The notes below the pieces were generated by a model. That model ran no database searches, was not told the origin of the DNA, and saw only the letters and a list, made by a program, of their open reading frames with translations. Made by a program: the position numbers and the translations under genes. Of a stretch of 64,000 nt of DNA, positions 1-8,942 are shown in pieces. The stretch is from Mesorhizobium sp. WSM4904. Lineage in GTDB: Bacteria; Pseudomonadota; Alphaproteobacteria; Rhizobiales; Rhizobiaceae. Each line of letters opens with the position of its first letter. The stretch's first letter is position 1. The stretch is taken from NCBI RefSeq assembly GCF_029674545.1, contig NZ_CP121354.1:248001-312000 (forward strand), in the 5' to 3' direction.

Positions 1-40
1 GCTATTGCCGGACGACGAAATGTCCTGGGAGGAAAAGTCG

Positions 41-1948
41 ATGGCGTCACGCTACCACGAGGTCTATGAGGGCTGGAAACGCGACCCCGTAGGGTTCTGG
101 GCCGAGGCGGCCAAGGCGATCGACTGGTATTCGCCGGCAAAGAGCGTCTTCGATCCGACGGCCGGCGTCTATGGTCGCTGGTTCACCGGCGCCACCTGCA
201 ACACCTGCTTCAACGCCATCGACCGCCATGTGGCGGGCGGGCGTGCCGACCAGCTGGCGCTGATCCACGACAGCGCGATTACGGGCACGATCCGGAAATT
301 CACCTATGCGGAACTGAAGCGCGAAGTGGTCGCGCTTGCGTCGGTGCTCAAGAACCGCGGCATCGGCAAGGGTGATCGCATCATCATCTACATGCCGATG
401 GTCGCGGAGGCGGCCATTGCCATGCTCGCCTGTTCCCGCATCGGCGCCGTGCATTCAGTGGTGTTCGGCGGCTTCGCCTCGCATGAGCTCGCCACCCGCA
501 TCGACGACGCCAAGCCGAAGCTGATCATCTCCGCATCCTGCGGCCTGGAGCCCGGACGGGTCGTCGCCTACAAGCCGCTGCTCGACAAGGCGATCGAGAT
601 GTCGAAGCACAAGCCCGACGCCTGCCTGATCCTGCAACGCGAACAATTGCGCTGCGAGATGAAGGAAAATTATGACTTCGACTATGCCGACGCGGTTGCC
701 CGCGAGCGGGCGGCCGGCGCCAATGTCGACTGTGTGCCCGTGCTCGCAACCGACCCGCTTTACATCATCTACACCTCCGGCACGACCGGCCAGCCGAAAG
801 GCATCGTGCGCGACAATGGCGGCCACATGGTCGCCCTGAAATGGACCATGGACAACGAATTCGGCGTCAAACCGGGCGAAGTGTTCTGGGCGGCCTCCGA
901 CGTCGGCTGGGTGGTCGGCCATTCCTACATCGTCTACGGGCCGCTTCTGCACGGCTGCACCAGCGTGCTGTTCGAGGGCAAGCCGATCGGCACGCCGGAC
1001 GCCGGCACCTATTGGCGGGTAATCTCGGAGCACGGCGTGGTGGCGCTCTTCACCGCGCCGACGGCCTTCCGCGCCATCAAGGGGCAGGATCCCCAAGGGG
1101 AGTTCGTGCCGAAATACGACCTGTCGAAGTTCCGCACCCTGTTCCTCGCCGGCGAGCGCGCCGACCCTGAGACCATCAAATGGGCGGAGCAGAAACTCGA
1201 TCGACCGGTGATCGACCATTGGTGGCAGACCGAGACCGGCTCGCCGATGACCATCAACCCGGCCGGTTTGGGGCTTTTGCCGGTGAAATACGGCTCGCCC
1301 GGCGTGCCTATGCCTGGCTACGACATCCGCATTCTCGACGATGCCGGCCACGAGGTGCCGCGCGGCACGCTCGGCAATGTCGTGGTCAAGCTGCCGCTGC
1401 CGGCCGGATGCCTGCCGACGCTCTGGAATGCCGATGCCCGCTTCCGTCAGGCCTATCTCGATGAGTTCCCGGGCTTCTACAAGACGGCCGATGCCGGCAT
1501 GGTCGACGACGACGGCTACCTCTATGTCATGGCGCGCACCGACGACATCATCAATGTCGCCGGCCACCGTCTCTCGACGGGAGCCATGGAGGAGGTGCTG
1601 GCCGCGCATCCCGATGTCGCCGAATGCGCTGTCATCGGCATCGCCGACGCGATGAAGGGCCAGGTGCCGCTCGGCTTCGTCGTGCTCAATGCCGGGGTGT
1701 CGCGCGACACCGGCGCGATCGAGAGCGAGGTGGTGGGGCTGGTGCGCGAGCGGATCGGTCCGGTCGCCGCCTTCAAGACGGTGGTGACGATCAAGCGGCT
1801 GCCGAAGACGCGCTCCGGCAAGATCCTGCGCGGCACCATGCAGAAGATCGCCGACAAGGAGGAATGGACGATGCCGGCGACCATCGACGATCCCGCCATC
1901 CTCGACGAGATCACCGTGGCGCTCAAGGGACGCGGCATCGGTATCTAG
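41..1948 (+). CDS. prpE: Propionyl-CoA synthetase (acetyl-CoA synthetase family)
   Basis: ANL-superfamily acyl-CoA ligase, 635 aa, that activates propionate (or another short acid) with ATP and CoA in the cytoplasm. Visible motifs are the P-loop-like YTSGTTGQPKG near residues 244-254, WWQTETGSP near 394, the hinge region KTADAGMVDDDGYLYVMARTDD, and a C-terminal SGKILRG whose Lys (about 594) is the adenylation lysine. The family assignment to PrpE rather than Acs rests on the N-terminus RYHEVYEGWKRDPVGFWAEA. I start at ATG 41 because GGGAGGAAAAGTCG precedes it with good spacing; the frame stays open upstream to TTG 5 and to the window edge, so a slightly longer protein cannot be excluded. No functional link to the EPS genes is evident. 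Confidence 0.88.
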   Translation: MASRYHEVYEGWKRDPVGFWAEAAKAIDWYSPAKSVFDPTAGVYGRWFTGATCNTCFNAIDRHVAGGRADQLALIHDSAITGTIRKFTYAELKREVVALASVLKNRGIGKGDRIIIYMPMVAEAAIAMLACSRIGAVHSVVFGGFASHELATRIDDAKPKLIISASCGLEPGRVVAYKPLLDKAIEMSKHKPDACLILQREQLRCEMKENYDFDYADAVARERAAGANVDCVPVLATDPLYIIYTSGTTGQPKGIVRDNGGHMVALKWTMDNEFGVKPGEVFWAASDVGWVVGHSYIVYGPLLHGCTSVLFEGKPIGTPDAGTYWRVISEHGVVALFTAPTAFRAIKGQDPQGEFVPKYDLSKFRTLFLAGERADPETIKWAEQKLDRPVIDHWWQTETGSPMTINPAGLGLLPVKYGSPGVPMPGYDIRILDDAGHEVPRGTLGNVVVKLPLPAGCLPTLWNADARFRQAYLDEFPGFYKTADAGMVDDDGYLYVMARTDDIINVAGHRLSTGAMEEVLAAHPDVAECAVIGIADAMKGQVPLGFVVLNAGVSRDTGAIESEVVGLVRERIGPVAAFKTVVTIKRLPKTRSGKILRGTMQKIADKEEWTMPATIDDPAILDEITVALKGRGIGI

Positions 1949-2020
1949 CGCCGTCGGTATTGGGGAGCGGATCGCAGCATCAGGCGCTTCCACGAATTCG
2001 TACCGCACCGCAATCGGCTG

Positions 2021-2038
2021 TTGTGCAATGCAGCAACA
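2021..2038. promoter_or_regulatory. TGC palindrome upstream of acyltransferase
   Basis: TTGTGCAATGCAGCAACA, an instance of YTGC-N3-GCAR (GTGC-AAT-GCAG), lies 42-59 bases before the acyltransferase start codon. The same element recurs before exoY, exoQ, the flippase, the lasso precursor and others in this window. A PhaR/AniA-type operator is the best guess; this is inference. Confidence 0.5.
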
Positions 2039-2079
2039 GTTCGTAAAGTCCGCCTGGGGGGCCATTCCCAAGGTAAGGC

Positions 2080-3159
2080 ATGGCTCAGCACAAGACGACT
2101 TTCGGCGGCGTCGACATATTGCGTTTCCTGGCCGCCGTCATGGTGATGTTCTATCACTACGGCTTCTGGGTATGGGCGTTTCCCGGCGGCGTGTCGGCAC
2201 GCTCGACCGGTGGCATCCCGCCCCATCCCGAGATGGCCTTTGTCGGCTCCGGCTGGGTCGGCGTTCAGGTGTTCTTCGTCATCAGCGGCTTCGTGATCGC
2301 CTTCAGCGCCGAGAACTCGACGCCGCTCAAGTTCTTCGAAGCGCGCGTCAGACGGTTGGCGCCGGCGGTCTGGGTCTGTGCGCCGATCTCGGCCATCGTG
2401 CTGCTCATGGTCGGCCTTTCCTGGCCGACGGACGCCGTGGTGCGGCTTGCCCGCACGGCGCTTTTCGTGCCTTTCGAGCCATGGGTGGACAGCGTCTACT
2501 GGACGCTCGGGATCGAGATCGCCTTCTACGCCATCGTCTGGATACTGCTGCGGCTTGGCCGCTTCGACCTCATGGAAGCCGTCGCCGTCGTCATCGGCCT
2601 CGTCAGCACGCTGTTCTGGTGCCTCTATTTCGCCTTCGGCTGGACCGACCTGGCGGAGACGCGCTGGCTGCAGCTCGCCCTGGTGCACCACGGCGCGTTC
2701 TTCGCCGTCGGCGTGCTCATCTGGCTGATGCGCTTCAAGGCGGTGACGGTGCCGCGGCTCTGCTTCTCAGCCTTGTTCCTGGCTGGCGGCGTGCTGCAGA
2801 TCATCAGCTCGGTCGACGTGCACAGCATCAAGGTGGAAGCCACGATGCCTTACGCGCCGCCGATCATCGTCTTCCTCGCAGCGGTTGCGCTGATGGCATG
2901 GTCGCTGAGGCTCGATTTGTCCTGGCGCGGCTGGCGCCGGATCGGGCTGATGACCTATCCGCTCTATCTCATCCACGATGTCGTCGGCGCGGCGATGCTA
3001 GGCGTCCTGGTCCGAGTCGGCGTGCCCTACCTAGTCTCGATCCCGATCGTCGGCGCTGCCATGATCGCCGCAAGCTGGCTGGTGGCGGCCGAGGCCGAGC
3101 CGCGCATCCGCCTGCTGCTCGACCACACGCTCTTCCGCTATCGGCTGAAAGCCGCCTAA
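2080..3159 (+). CDS. Acyltransferase family 3 membrane protein (EPS O-acyl transfer likely)
   Basis: 359-aa polytopic inner-membrane protein of the OafA/YrhL acyltransferase-3 family. The N-terminus has the family signature (GVDILRFLAAVMVMFYHYGF, conserved His in helix 1), followed by WVGVQVFFVISGFVI, about ten hydrophobic segments and a C-terminal YPLYLIHDVVG segment. These proteins move acetyl or succinyl groups onto periplasm-facing glycans. It is separated from the exo cluster by unrelated genes, yet its promoter carries the same TGC palindrome as the EPS genes, so a role as an EPS decorating enzyme (analogous to ExoH or ExoZ) is a reasonable inference. The acyl group and acceptor cannot be told from sequence. 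Confidence 0.85.
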   Translation: MAQHKTTFGGVDILRFLAAVMVMFYHYGFWVWAFPGGVSARSTGGIPPHPEMAFVGSGWVGVQVFFVISGFVIAFSAENSTPLKFFEARVRRLAPAVWVCAPISAIVLLMVGLSWPTDAVVRLARTALFVPFEPWVDSVYWTLGIEIAFYAIVWILLRLGRFDLMEAVAVVIGLVSTLFWCLYFAFGWTDLAETRWLQLALVHHGAFFAVGVLIWLMRFKAVTVPRLCFSALFLAGGVLQIISSVDVHSIKVEATMPYAPPIIVFLAAVALMAWSLRLDLSWRGWRRIGLMTYPLYLIHDVVGAAMLGVLVRVGVPYLVSIPIVGAAMIAASWLVAAEAEPRIRLLLDHTLFRYRLKAA

Positions 3160-3262
3160 TGCATGTCGCCCAAAGGTGCGCAGCGGTTTTGGGAAACGAC
3201 ATGCATCAAAACGAGAACTTAAAGCGCGTCGCCTGAGTCCGTCTCAACGCGACGCGCTTTAA
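3159..3262. repeat. Rhizobial intergenic palindromic repeat, two stem-loops
   Basis: Starts in the acyltransferase stop codon. First stem: ATGCATGTCG (3159-3168) pairs with CGACATGCAT (3197-3206), extended by CCCAAA/TTTGGG. Second stem: TTAAAGCGCGTCGC (3219-3232) pairs perfectly with GCGACGCGCTTTAA (3249-3262). From memory this resembles a high-copy Mesorhizobium intergenic element; it may also end transcription of the upstream gene. Confidence 0.7.
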
Positions 3263-3366
3263 GCAAAGCACGGTTGCGGTGTGGAATTGTTTGCATCCGA
3301 CATGATATCGAGGCTTGGTCCACGCTCCGTGGCATGACCCTTAATTTGAGTACCGAGCCGCAATCC

Positions 3367-4137
3367 GTGAGCCTGTTCCAGCGATCTAGACGACCCCGAC
3401 CCTTGCCGCGCGAGCGGCTGGTGATGGATATGCGCGACACGGTGGTCTACGCGATCGGCGACGTGCATGGCTGCCTCGACGAGCTACGCGCGCTGGAGCA
3501 GAAGATCCTGCTCGACGCACTGCAGTTCCGTGGCCGCAAGATCATCATCATGCTCGGCGACTACATCGACCGCGGACCGCAGTCGCGACGCGTGATCGAG
3601 CACCTCATGGCGCCGCCGCCGAAAGGCTTCCTGCGCGTATGCCTCGCTGGAAACCACGAGGTGGCGATGCTCAACTATCTCGACGGCTACCTGTCGCGGG
3701 ACCCATGGCTCGCGGTCGGGGGGCGGGAGACCCTCTATTCCTACGGTATCGACCCGGCCCATCTCGCCAATCTCTACGCCTCAGGCGAAGAAGTCGACGA
3801 ACGTATCCGCGAGACGATTCCCGCCAGTCATGTCGCCTTCCTGCGCACGCTGCCGGTGATGGTCTGCTCGGAGCAGTTCGTGTTCGTGCATGCCGGCATC
3901 CGGCCCGGGATCGCTCTCGAGGAGCAGGACGAGGCCGACCTGCTCAACATTCGATCCGACTTCCTCGCGGCGGCGCATCACCTCGACCGCTGGGTCGTGC
4001 ACGGACATACGATCGTGGACGTTCCAACGCTCGAGGGTCGCCGGCTCGGCATCGACACCGGCGCTTTCCAGAGCGGCCGGCTGACCGCCCTCAGGATCGT
4101 CGGCAAATATGGACGGCTGCTGTCGTCCAGGGATTGA
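3367..4137 (+). CDS. PPP-family metallophosphoesterase (Ser/Thr phosphatase-like)
   Basis: Cytoplasmic metallophosphoesterase with the complete PPP signature in order: GDVHG, GDYIDRG, GNHE, VHAGIRPG and HGHT. These residues bind two metals and hydrolyse phosphomonoesters or dinucleoside polyphosphates (PrpA/ApaH-like). About 256 aa from the GTG at 3367 (MSLFQRSRRPR...). ATG 3334 and ATG 3424 are alternative starts, and none has a convincing ribosome-binding site. It lies alone between a repeat element and a convergent NmrA gene; its substrate cannot be inferred from context. Confidence 0.82.
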   Translation: MSLFQRSRRPRPLPRERLVMDMRDTVVYAIGDVHGCLDELRALEQKILLDALQFRGRKIIIMLGDYIDRGPQSRRVIEHLMAPPPKGFLRVCLAGNHEVAMLNYLDGYLSRDPWLAVGGRETLYSYGIDPAHLANLYASGEEVDERIRETIPASHVAFLRTLPVMVCSEQFVFVHAGIRPGIALEEQDEADLLNIRSDFLAAAHHLDRWVVHGHTIVDVPTLEGRRLGIDTGAFQSGRLTALRIVGKYGRLLSSRD

Positions 4138-4219
4138 GAGTTGTTCCGACCGCTCTGAGTATTAACTCCGGAAGGAGAAACGCTCGACGCCGCCTTCATG
4201 ACGCAAGCACAGTTCGCTC

Positions 4220-5212
4220 TCAGGTCGGCGCAAGCTCGGCATCTGCGGCGGCGCCAAAGGACAGCAGATCGCCTTCCCACTTGCTGCGCTTAAGGAACTG
4301 TTCCCAAGTCACGGCATCCGGATCGATTCTCCGACTCCAGGTCAGATCGCGCTCAGGGGCGTAGTAGCCATATTCGACGGCGTATTCGACCATACCCACC
4401 AACTCGCGCACGAGATGCTCATTGCCGGCGAAGCTCGGAAAATGGCGCAACAAGTCTTCACGCGAATAGGCAGAGGCATAGCGGGCGCGTTTTCCGGTGA
4501 CCCGCACAAACGTGTCCACCATTTGCTGCGCCGAGATAAACTCGCCGATCACAGGCAGGACTTCGCCAGCGTATCGCGCCGGGTGGTCAAAGATCTCGCG
4601 CACCGCCGGGCCGGCCGCAGTGAGCGGATCACAGAACGGCATGGGGATATCCGGCGGCAGGTATATGGCAAACGTTATGCCGTCCTCCCCGCCGCGCGGC
4701 ACGTAGTATTCCAGGAAGTTGGTGTAGTAAAACGCCAGATACACAAACGAGCTGCGGACGGGCAGGCCGCGAATGTAATCCTCTACCTTTGCCTTGTCCG
4801 TGAAATGCGGCGCCCACTTGGTGCCGCCGGTGATGGCTTCGACATTTTCGAGTCCGCTGAACACCACCTGCTCGACGCCGGCGGCCACCGCCGCGTCGGC
4901 CAACTCCTTGCCGAGGTCGAGTTCGGGTTCCGCCGGCGGCACCTTGACGATGGGCGGCGTCATCAAGAACGCCCCAGCCGAGCCTTTCATCGCTTCGGCG
5001 AGCTCGGCCTGCCTGCCGAGTTCAAGAGGCGCCACCACGACTTCGGCACCCTTCTTCGCCAGGGCCTGCGCGGGCTGGCTGTCGAGGCGTCGCGTCAGGG
5101 CACGTACCCTATAGCGCCCGCTGTCGAGCAAGGAATTGGCGACGCTACGGCCTTGCTTGCTCGAGGCGCCAACAACGGTGATCAGAGGTTTGGAAGTATC
5201 GGCTTGGCTCAT
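4220..5212 (-). CDS. NmrA-family NAD(P)-binding oxidoreductase
   Basis: 330-aa atypical short-chain dehydrogenase of the NmrA/quinone-oxidoreductase type. The N-terminus ITVVGASSKQGRSVANSLL is a Rossmann glycine-rich motif with GASSKQG in place of the usual GATGxxG; RALTRR follows strand 2, as in NADP-binding members. The start is taken at MSQADTSKP; the frame is open upstream to 5329 but that extension lacks homology-like character and would run into the LysR promoter. It is divergent from the LysR gene at 5356, the usual arrangement for a regulator and its target. Substrate unknown. Confidence 0.8.
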   Translation of the reverse strand: MSQADTSKPLITVVGASSKQGRSVANSLLDSGRYRVRALTRRLDSQPAQALAKKGAEVVVAPLELGRQAELAEAMKGSAGAFLMTPPIVKVPPAEPELDLGKELADAAVAAGVEQVVFSGLENVEAITGGTKWAPHFTDKAKVEDYIRGLPVRSSFVYLAFYYTNFLEYYVPRGGEDGITFAIYLPPDIPMPFCDPLTAAGPAVREIFDHPARYAGEVLPVIGEFISAQQMVDTFVRVTGKRARYASAYSREDLLRHFPSFAGNEHLVRELVGMVEYAVEYGYYAPERDLTWSRRIDPDAVTWEQFLKRSKWEGDLLSFGAAADAELAPT

Positions 5213-5355
5213 GCTGGTTATCCTGGTTGAGAGGCGGAACCGCTTCGTCCCCGTCCTTCTTCCTCGGGCGCGCCGCGTGTCGGCCTTGATCGCGGAATCT
5301 CGGCTGGCGCGAGCTATATTGGAAATCATGAAAGTGTTCGGCTACTATCCATGCC

Positions 5356-6288
5356 GTGGATACCAAGCGCCTTGACCTCAATTTGTTGGTTACCTTGGAG
5401 ACGCTGCTGGTCGAGCGGAACGTCACGAAGGCGGCTGCCCGGCTGCACCTGAGCCAGCCAGCGGTAAGCGCCCAGCTAAACCGCCTCCGGCGTGAGTTCG
5501 ATGACCCGCTGCTGATTCCTGCCCAGCGAGGCATGACGCCGACGGTCAAAGCGATGGAGTTGCTCGATCCGTTGCGCCAAGCCCTTGATCAAGTTCGCGC
5601 AACGGTCGCTTCGCATAGGAACTTCGATCCGGCGAAGGCCAACCTGACCTTCGCAATCGCTTGCACGGACTATCTGCAAGCGGCCGTGGTCAAGCCGCTC
5701 GTTGTGGAACTCAGGACGCGGGCGCCCGGTGTTCGCGTCGCGATCCGCAATCTGGACGTGCCGCAGCTGGAGGCGCAGATGGCGCGCGGCGATGTGGATC
5801 TGGCGCTGATGACGCCGCAGGCGGCCCCGCCAAGCCTTCGCACCCGCCATTTGTTCGATGAGCGCTATGTGCTCATCGGCCGCCGGAAGCATCCGCGGCT
5901 GCGGGAAGGAATCACGGTCGCTGAATTTGCCATGCTGGAGCAAGTGATCGTATCTCTGGACGGGGGCAGCTTCGTGACACCGTTGGACAGCGCTCTGGCC
6001 GCTCTCGGACACAAGCGCAACGTGGTGCTTTCCGCGGCTTCGTTCCTGTTTGTCCCCGAGATCGTGTCGCACTCGGACTTCGTGGCACTGGTCCCGGAAC
6101 GGCTGGTGCGCGATTCCGCGGACCAGCTTGAAGTGATGGACTGTCCGTTCCCCGTTGAAGGCTTTGCAGTGGGAATGGTGTGGCATGAGCGCAATCACGG
6201 ACACAGCGGCCAGCGCTGGATCCGTGAAGCTGTCGTCTCCCTTGTCGCGCGACAATCCTCGTCCCAAGCGCGCGACAGTCACAGCTAG
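5356..6288 (+). CDS. LysR-family transcriptional regulator (NodD/SyrM-like subgroup)
   Basis: 310-aa LysR regulator. The winged HTH occupies about residues 6-65 (LDLNLLVTLETLLVERNVTKAAARLHLSQPAVSAQLNRLR, shown here in pieces: helix NVTKAAARLHLSQPAVS), followed by the co-inducer-binding fold. The short N-terminus DLNLLVTLETLLVERNVT resembles the NodD/NahR/LinR subgroup that binds aromatic or lipophilic inducers. Start is GTG 5356; upstream ATGs at 5328 and 5351 are out of frame. Probably controls the divergent NmrA gene; the effector is unknown. Confidence 0.85.
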   Translation: MDTKRLDLNLLVTLETLLVERNVTKAAARLHLSQPAVSAQLNRLRREFDDPLLIPAQRGMTPTVKAMELLDPLRQALDQVRATVASHRNFDPAKANLTFAIACTDYLQAAVVKPLVVELRTRAPGVRVAIRNLDVPQLEAQMARGDVDLALMTPQAAPPSLRTRHLFDERYVLIGRRKHPRLREGITVAEFAMLEQVIVSLDGGSFVTPLDSALAALGHKRNVVLSAASFLFVPEIVSHSDFVALVPERLVRDSADQLEVMDCPFPVEGFAVGMVWHERNHGHSGQRWIREAVVSLVARQSSSQARDSHS

Positions 6289-6316
6289 GGGGGTTCAGCG
6301 TTTCACGGAATCGCCG

Positions 6317-6391
6317 AACCGCTCTAACTATTTGTTTTTACGCATTCCGGACGGAAAATCGTTACACAGTTTTCCTGGAATTGCTCTAAAT
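6317..6391. repeat. Rhizobial intergenic repeat between convergent genes
   Basis: AT-richer element with an imperfect hairpin, ATTCCGGACGGAAAA against TTTTCCTGGAAT, bordered by CGCTCTAA and TTGCTCTAA. It has the character of a widely dispersed rhizobial intergenic element (recognised from memory). It lies between the ends of the LysR gene and exoP and could serve as a bidirectional terminator. Confidence 0.6.
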
Positions 6392-8775
6392 CAGGCGGCC
6401 TGCTTGGAGCGAGACTCCGACTTCTCCAGATAGTAGCTCGAATAGCGGTCGAAGAACTTTTCCGAAGCGCCGAGCGAGCCGTATTTCGCAAGCTTCTTCA
6501 GCTCGACCTTGTTGAGCACCGCGCCGACGATCTTGTCGGCGATATAAGGCTCCTGCTCCAGCATCGAGCGTATCATGGCGCGTGGCGTGCGGCCCCATTC
6601 GGTGACGAGCACGAAACCATCGACCAGCGGCGCGAAGGCCTTGGCGTCGACCACCGGACCGAGCGGCGGCAGGTCGACGATGATGTATTCGAACGTCTCC
6701 CTGGCGTTCTCGATGAAGCGCCGCATGCCGGCCGAGCCCAGCAGCTCGCTGGTGTGCGAGAACTGGCCGCGCAGCACCGCGGGGATGATCGCCAGCTTGG
6801 TCTGGCGGTCGACCTTGCCGACCGACTGCCAGGTCTGCCCGCTGACCACCGCTTCCATCAGCCCCTGCTCGGTCTCCATGCCGAGGCTGCGGCTGAGGCC
6901 GGGGTTGCGCAGGTCGCCGTCGATCAGCAACGTCTTGGCGCCATTGGCGGCGAGCAGGCCTGCAAGGTTTGCCGCGACCGTCGACTTGCCTTCGCCGGGC
7001 AGGACCGAGACGACGCCGATCACCCGGCTGTCCTTGTCTTCCATCACCACATCGAACGCGATCTTGGCGTTGCGGAGCGTCTCGGCGAACATCGAGGCCG
7101 GTGCGTCGAGGCTCACCCGCATGCGCGCCCTTTTCTCGGCCGCCGACAGGCTGGTGACCTTACCGTCGGCCGGCAGGTCGTCCGGCTTCGCCTCCTTGGC
7201 CCTGCCGCCGCCGATCGTCGGCAGATAGCCGAGGAACTTCAGACCGACGCGGTCTCGAACGTCCTCGCCGGTGCGGAAGAAGCGCTCGTTGAATTCGTTC
7301 AGGCCTCCGAAACCGGCGCCGAGCATGAGGCCAAGCACCAGCGAGAGCGCCAGCACCCTGATGGTGCGCGGGCTGGATGCGGCCAGGGGCATGTTCGCGT
7401 CCGAGATGATGCGCACCTTGCCGACAGGGAAGGATTGCTGCTGCGAGGCTTCCTGGTAGCGGCTGAGGAAGGTCTGGTAGAGTGTGGAGAGCGCCTGCGC
7501 CTGCTGGTCGAGTTCCCTCAGCCTCACCTGCGACTCGTTGTCGGCCGAGCTCTGGCCGGCAGCGGTGGTGATCTTCTGCCTAAGCTCGGCCTCGCGCGCT
7601 TGCGCGACTTGGAAGTCGTTGCGGTAGCTTTCGGTGATCTGCTTCAACTGCCCGAAGATCTGCGCCGACACATCAGCCTTTTCCCTGGCGAGCGCCACCG
7701 CCTGCGGGTGGTCCTTGCCGAAGTTCGCCTCGACATCCTGCAGCCGCTTGGAGACGGCGAGATAGCGGGTCTTGAGGCCGATGATGACAGAACTGCTCGG
7801 CTGATCGGATGCAATCGCGGAATCGTTGAAGGCATTCTCGGAACCGCTTTCGACGATCGCCTTGTACTGCTGGTAGCGGGCGCTGGCCCGCGCCGTATCG
7901 GCCTGTGCGATGATGAGCTGGGCGTTGAGGTCGGACAACTGCTTGCCACTGATCAACTGGCCGTCGCTGTTTGCGGACAGCCCGTGCTCGGCCCTGAATT
8001 TCTCGACCTCCATGGCGGCCTGCTGCGAACTTTGGCGAAGCTCGGTCAGCCTGCCCTGCAGCCAGACCGCCGCGCGCTCGGTGGCGTCGAAGCTGGCGTT
8101 GAGCTGATCGGCGAGATAGGCCTCGGCATAAGCCTTGGTGATGGCCGTGGCGAGCGCCGGATTGGTCGACTGATAGCCCAGGGTAATGACGTTGCTGCGG
8201 CCGACGCGATCGGCCATCAACTCGGTCTGCAGCTTGAGGACCGCATAGTCGTGACGCGCGGCGGTGATCATTGCCTGGCGTGTCGCTTCGTCGACGTTCT
8301 GGATTCCTGGAATGTCATCCGTGCCGGAGCCGCCGCGAAAATAGGCAACCGCGCCGCGCAGGAAACCGATGCCCCGCGCAAGGGCCGATTGCGGCGGATA
8401 CATGAACTCGTCGTTCTGGTCGAGCTTCAGCTTGTCGACAACCACCGATGCCAGCCGCGCCGAGTTGAGAATTTCTATCTGGCTGAGGATGGTCGCGTCC
8501 GTCTGCTGCGTGGCGTTGGCCGCAGAAATGTCGTCCACGACCTTGTTCAGGCCCTCGTCGATCAAAACGCTCGAGACCGACGTGTATTGCTTGGGCGTGG
8601 TCTGCAGGTAGATCACACCCAGGAACAGGCCGATGACGGCGCAGACCGCCACCACCTTGGCCTGCCGGGCCGCCATGCCAAGCAGACGCTCGACGTCGAT
8701 GAAGTCTTCACCCTTTTCCGCTTCGGTACTGGGCAATGGCATCCTCTTGTCGAGAGGAAAGTTGGCATAATTCAT
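6391..8775 (-). CDS. exoP: EPS chain-length determinant / BY-kinase ExoP
   Basis: 794 aa, about the size of S. meliloti ExoP. Order of parts: Wzz segment with a first transmembrane helix (about 40-60, VVAVCAVIGLFLGVIYL), a long periplasmic coiled-coil/GNVR region, a second helix near 465-485 (VLALSLVLGLMLGAGFGG), then a cytoplasmic tyrosine-kinase-like ATPase with Walker A VLPGEGKST near residue 590, LLIDGDLRNP and VDLPPLG. It controls polymer length and export with ExoQ and ExoF. The C-terminus has only a short Tyr cluster (DRYSSYYLEKS). It is the last gene of the minus-strand run that follows exoN, although a 167-base gap with a palindrome precedes it, so it may have its own promoter. Confidence 0.93.
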   Translation of the reverse strand: MNYANFPLDKRMPLPSTEAEKGEDFIDVERLLGMAARQAKVVAVCAVIGLFLGVIYLQTTPKQYTSVSSVLIDEGLNKVVDDISAANATQQTDATILSQIEILNSARLASVVVDKLKLDQNDEFMYPPQSALARGIGFLRGAVAYFRGGSGTDDIPGIQNVDEATRQAMITAARHDYAVLKLQTELMADRVGRSNVITLGYQSTNPALATAITKAYAEAYLADQLNASFDATERAAVWLQGRLTELRQSSQQAAMEVEKFRAEHGLSANSDGQLISGKQLSDLNAQLIIAQADTARASARYQQYKAIVESGSENAFNDSAIASDQPSSSVIIGLKTRYLAVSKRLQDVEANFGKDHPQAVALAREKADVSAQIFGQLKQITESYRNDFQVAQAREAELRQKITTAAGQSSADNESQVRLRELDQQAQALSTLYQTFLSRYQEASQQQSFPVGKVRIISDANMPLAASSPRTIRVLALSLVLGLMLGAGFGGLNEFNERFFRTGEDVRDRVGLKFLGYLPTIGGGRAKEAKPDDLPADGKVTSLSAAEKRARMRVSLDAPASMFAETLRNAKIAFDVVMEDKDSRVIGVVSVLPGEGKSTVAANLAGLLAANGAKTLLIDGDLRNPGLSRSLGMETEQGLMEAVVSGQTWQSVGKVDRQTKLAIIPAVLRGQFSHTSELLGSAGMRRFIENARETFEYIIVDLPPLGPVVDAKAFAPLVDGFVLVTEWGRTPRAMIRSMLEQEPYIADKIVGAVLNKVELKKLAKYGSLGASEKFFDRYSSYYLEKSESRSKQAA

Positions 8776-8927
8776 CTTCGGTCCAATTCCAGGTTGCAGG
8801 CGCTACTGGCCTTCGAAGAGTGGCGTCGTTACCAGAAAAGACCACGCAACATCCGTGCCACGGGGCGCCTGGCCAGGAAAGCCAGGCGCTTGCGCGGCTG
8901 TCGCGCCATCGCGATTGCGCATATGCA

Positions 8928-8942
8928 CCCAAAATTTGGGCA
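8928..8942. promoter_or_regulatory. CCCAAAATTTGGG palindrome, shared with exoY upstream region
   Basis: 13-base palindrome immediately after the galU stop codon and about 155 bases before exoP. The 14-mer CCAAAATTTGGGCA recurs at 34910-34923, about 130 bases before exoY. It could be an operator of EPS genes or a weak terminator hairpin of galU; no T-run follows on the minus strand. Confidence 0.35.

Noticed and set aside
455..2071. 538-codon minus-strand frame opposite prpE
   Set aside because: Antisense shadow in GC-rich DNA; the plus-strand product has all ligase motifs and this frame has none.
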